6,135 nucleotides of DNA from Corallincola sp. Its GTDB lineage: Bacteria > Pseudomonadota > Gammaproteobacteria > Enterobacterales > Neiellaceae. The first letter of the stretch is position 1, and every line of letters starts with the position of its first letter. This document shows, one piece after another, positions 5,374 through 6,135 of this stretch. Both the position numbers and the translations under genes were made by a program. Under the pieces are notes generated by a model that saw only the letters and a program-made list of their open reading frames with translations, made no database searches and was not told the origin of the DNA. The stretch is taken from contig JAGOCY010000094.1 in assembly GCA_017998495.1 (NCBI GenBank), forward strand, positions 1 to 6,135, given 5' to 3'.

Positions 5374-6135
5374 CCCTGCCGGTACTCGCCCTCCATCAGC
5401 TCAGCCTCGCCTTTGATGGCCAAAGTGTGGTCAGCGATGTCAGCTTTGAGCTGCGCAGCGGCGCCATCGGTGCTCTGCTCGGTGCCTCCGGCTCGGGCAA
5501 GTCGTCGCTGCTGCGCGCCATCGCCGGCTTTGTGCCGCCCCAGTCCGGCCATATCGCCGTCGACGGGGTGGTGGTCAGCAGTCGCGATTATCTGTGGCCA
5601 GCGCACCAGCGCGGCATCGGCCTGATGTTTCAGGACCACGCCCTCTTCCCCCACCTGCGGGTGGCCGACAACATCGCTTTCGGCCTCGCCGCGCTCAGCC
5701 GCAGCGAGCGCAAGGCGCGAGTAGCCGAGCTGCTGGCGCTGGTCGGCCTGGAGGGGTTAGGCCAGCGCTGGCCCCACCAGCTTTCTGGCGGCCAGCAGCA
5801 ACGGGTGGCCCTGGCCCGGGCACTGGCCCCCAAGCCACGGCTGCTGCTGCTCGACGAGCCCTTTGCCAGTCTCGACAGCGAACTGCGTACCCGACTGGCC
5901 AGCGAACTGCGCGAACTGCTGCGCGCCCAGCGCACCACCGCGCTGCTGGTTACCCACGACCAGCAGGAGGCCTTTGCCATGGCCGATCAGGTGGGCGTGG
6001 TGGCAGCCGGAAAGCTGCAGCAGTGGGCCAGCCCCTATACCCTCTACCATGAGCCGGCCAACCGGCTGGTGGCCAACTTCATCGGCGAAGGGGTATTTAT
6101 CAACGCCAGCGTCAGCGACGCTACCACCCTGACCA
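5370..6135 (+). CDS. fbpC: Fe(III) ABC transporter ATP-binding protein (3' end beyond window)
   Basis: The frame opened by the ATG at 5370 is uninterrupted to the window edge, giving 255 residues; FbpC proteins are usually about 340-350, so roughly the last quarter is missing. It begins MTLPVLALHQLSLAFDGQSV and contains every ABC ATPase motif in order: Walker A GASGSGKSS (38-46), Q-loop FQD with Gln88, signature LSGGQ (138-142), Walker B LLLLDEP (158-164), D-loop SLD (167-169) and switch His196. The region after it (ASPYTLYHEPANRLVANFIG, 220-239) is typical of the iron/spermidine/maltose-type importer ATPases as the chain enters the C-terminal regulatory domain. It powers uptake through FbpB from the cytoplasmic face. 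Its start overlaps the fbpB stop (ATGA). All catalytic residues are present, so it should be active if the unseen end is intact. Confidence 0.93.
   Translation, partial: MTLPVLALHQLSLAFDGQSVVSDVSFELRSGAIGALLGASGSGKSSLLRAIAGFVPPQSGHIAVDGVVVSSRDYLWPAHQRGIGLMFQDHALFPHLRVADNIAFGLAALSRSERKARVAELLALVGLEGLGQRWPHQLSGGQQQRVALARALAPKPRLLLLDEPFASLDSELRTRLASELRELLRAQRTTALLVTHDQQEAFAMADQVGVVAAGKLQQWASPYTLYHEPANRLVANFIGEGVFINASVSDATTLT

Overview
The window looks like chromosomal DNA from a GC-rich gammaproteobacterium. The protein sequences and operon layouts would fit the Aeromonadales (Aeromonas, Oceanimonas or Zobellella-like), but that assignment is an impression from the protein sequences, not a demonstrated placement. 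Coding density is high. There are no RNA genes, insertion sequences, CRISPR arrays or phage genes.

The left part (1-2406) lies on the minus strand and carries a tightly packed three-gene operon. Its order in the direction of transcription is a circularly permuted ATP-grasp protein (2406 to 967), an alpha-E domain protein (973 to 35), and the first 12 complete codons of a bacterial transglutaminase-like protein (38 to the window edge). Start and stop codons overlap at both junctions, by 7 and 4 bases. This trio is a widespread but biochemically unresolved bacterial cassette. Comparative genomics predicts that it makes or modifies peptides, and it is often linked to the proteasome-like peptidase Anbu.

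A 316-base divergent intergenic region (2407-2722) follows. On the plus-strand side it holds a plausible sigma-70 -10 box overlaid by a weak Fur-box-like sequence. On the minus-strand side it holds a perfect 6-3-6 inverted repeat in the leader of the ATP-grasp operon.

The right part (2723-6135) lies on the plus strand and is a ferric-iron-type ABC importer operon: periplasmic binding protein (fbpA), a fused two-domain permease (fbpB, GTG start), and the ATPase (fbpC). The fbpC start overlaps the fbpB stop as ATGA, and fbpC is still open at the right edge. FbpA would capture Fe(III), or possibly another metal, in the periplasm. FbpB would form the membrane channel as a single polypeptide, and FbpC would power transport.

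Nothing in the window is a wholly new system. The part that is least understood biologically is the ATP-grasp/alpha-E/transglutaminase operon.
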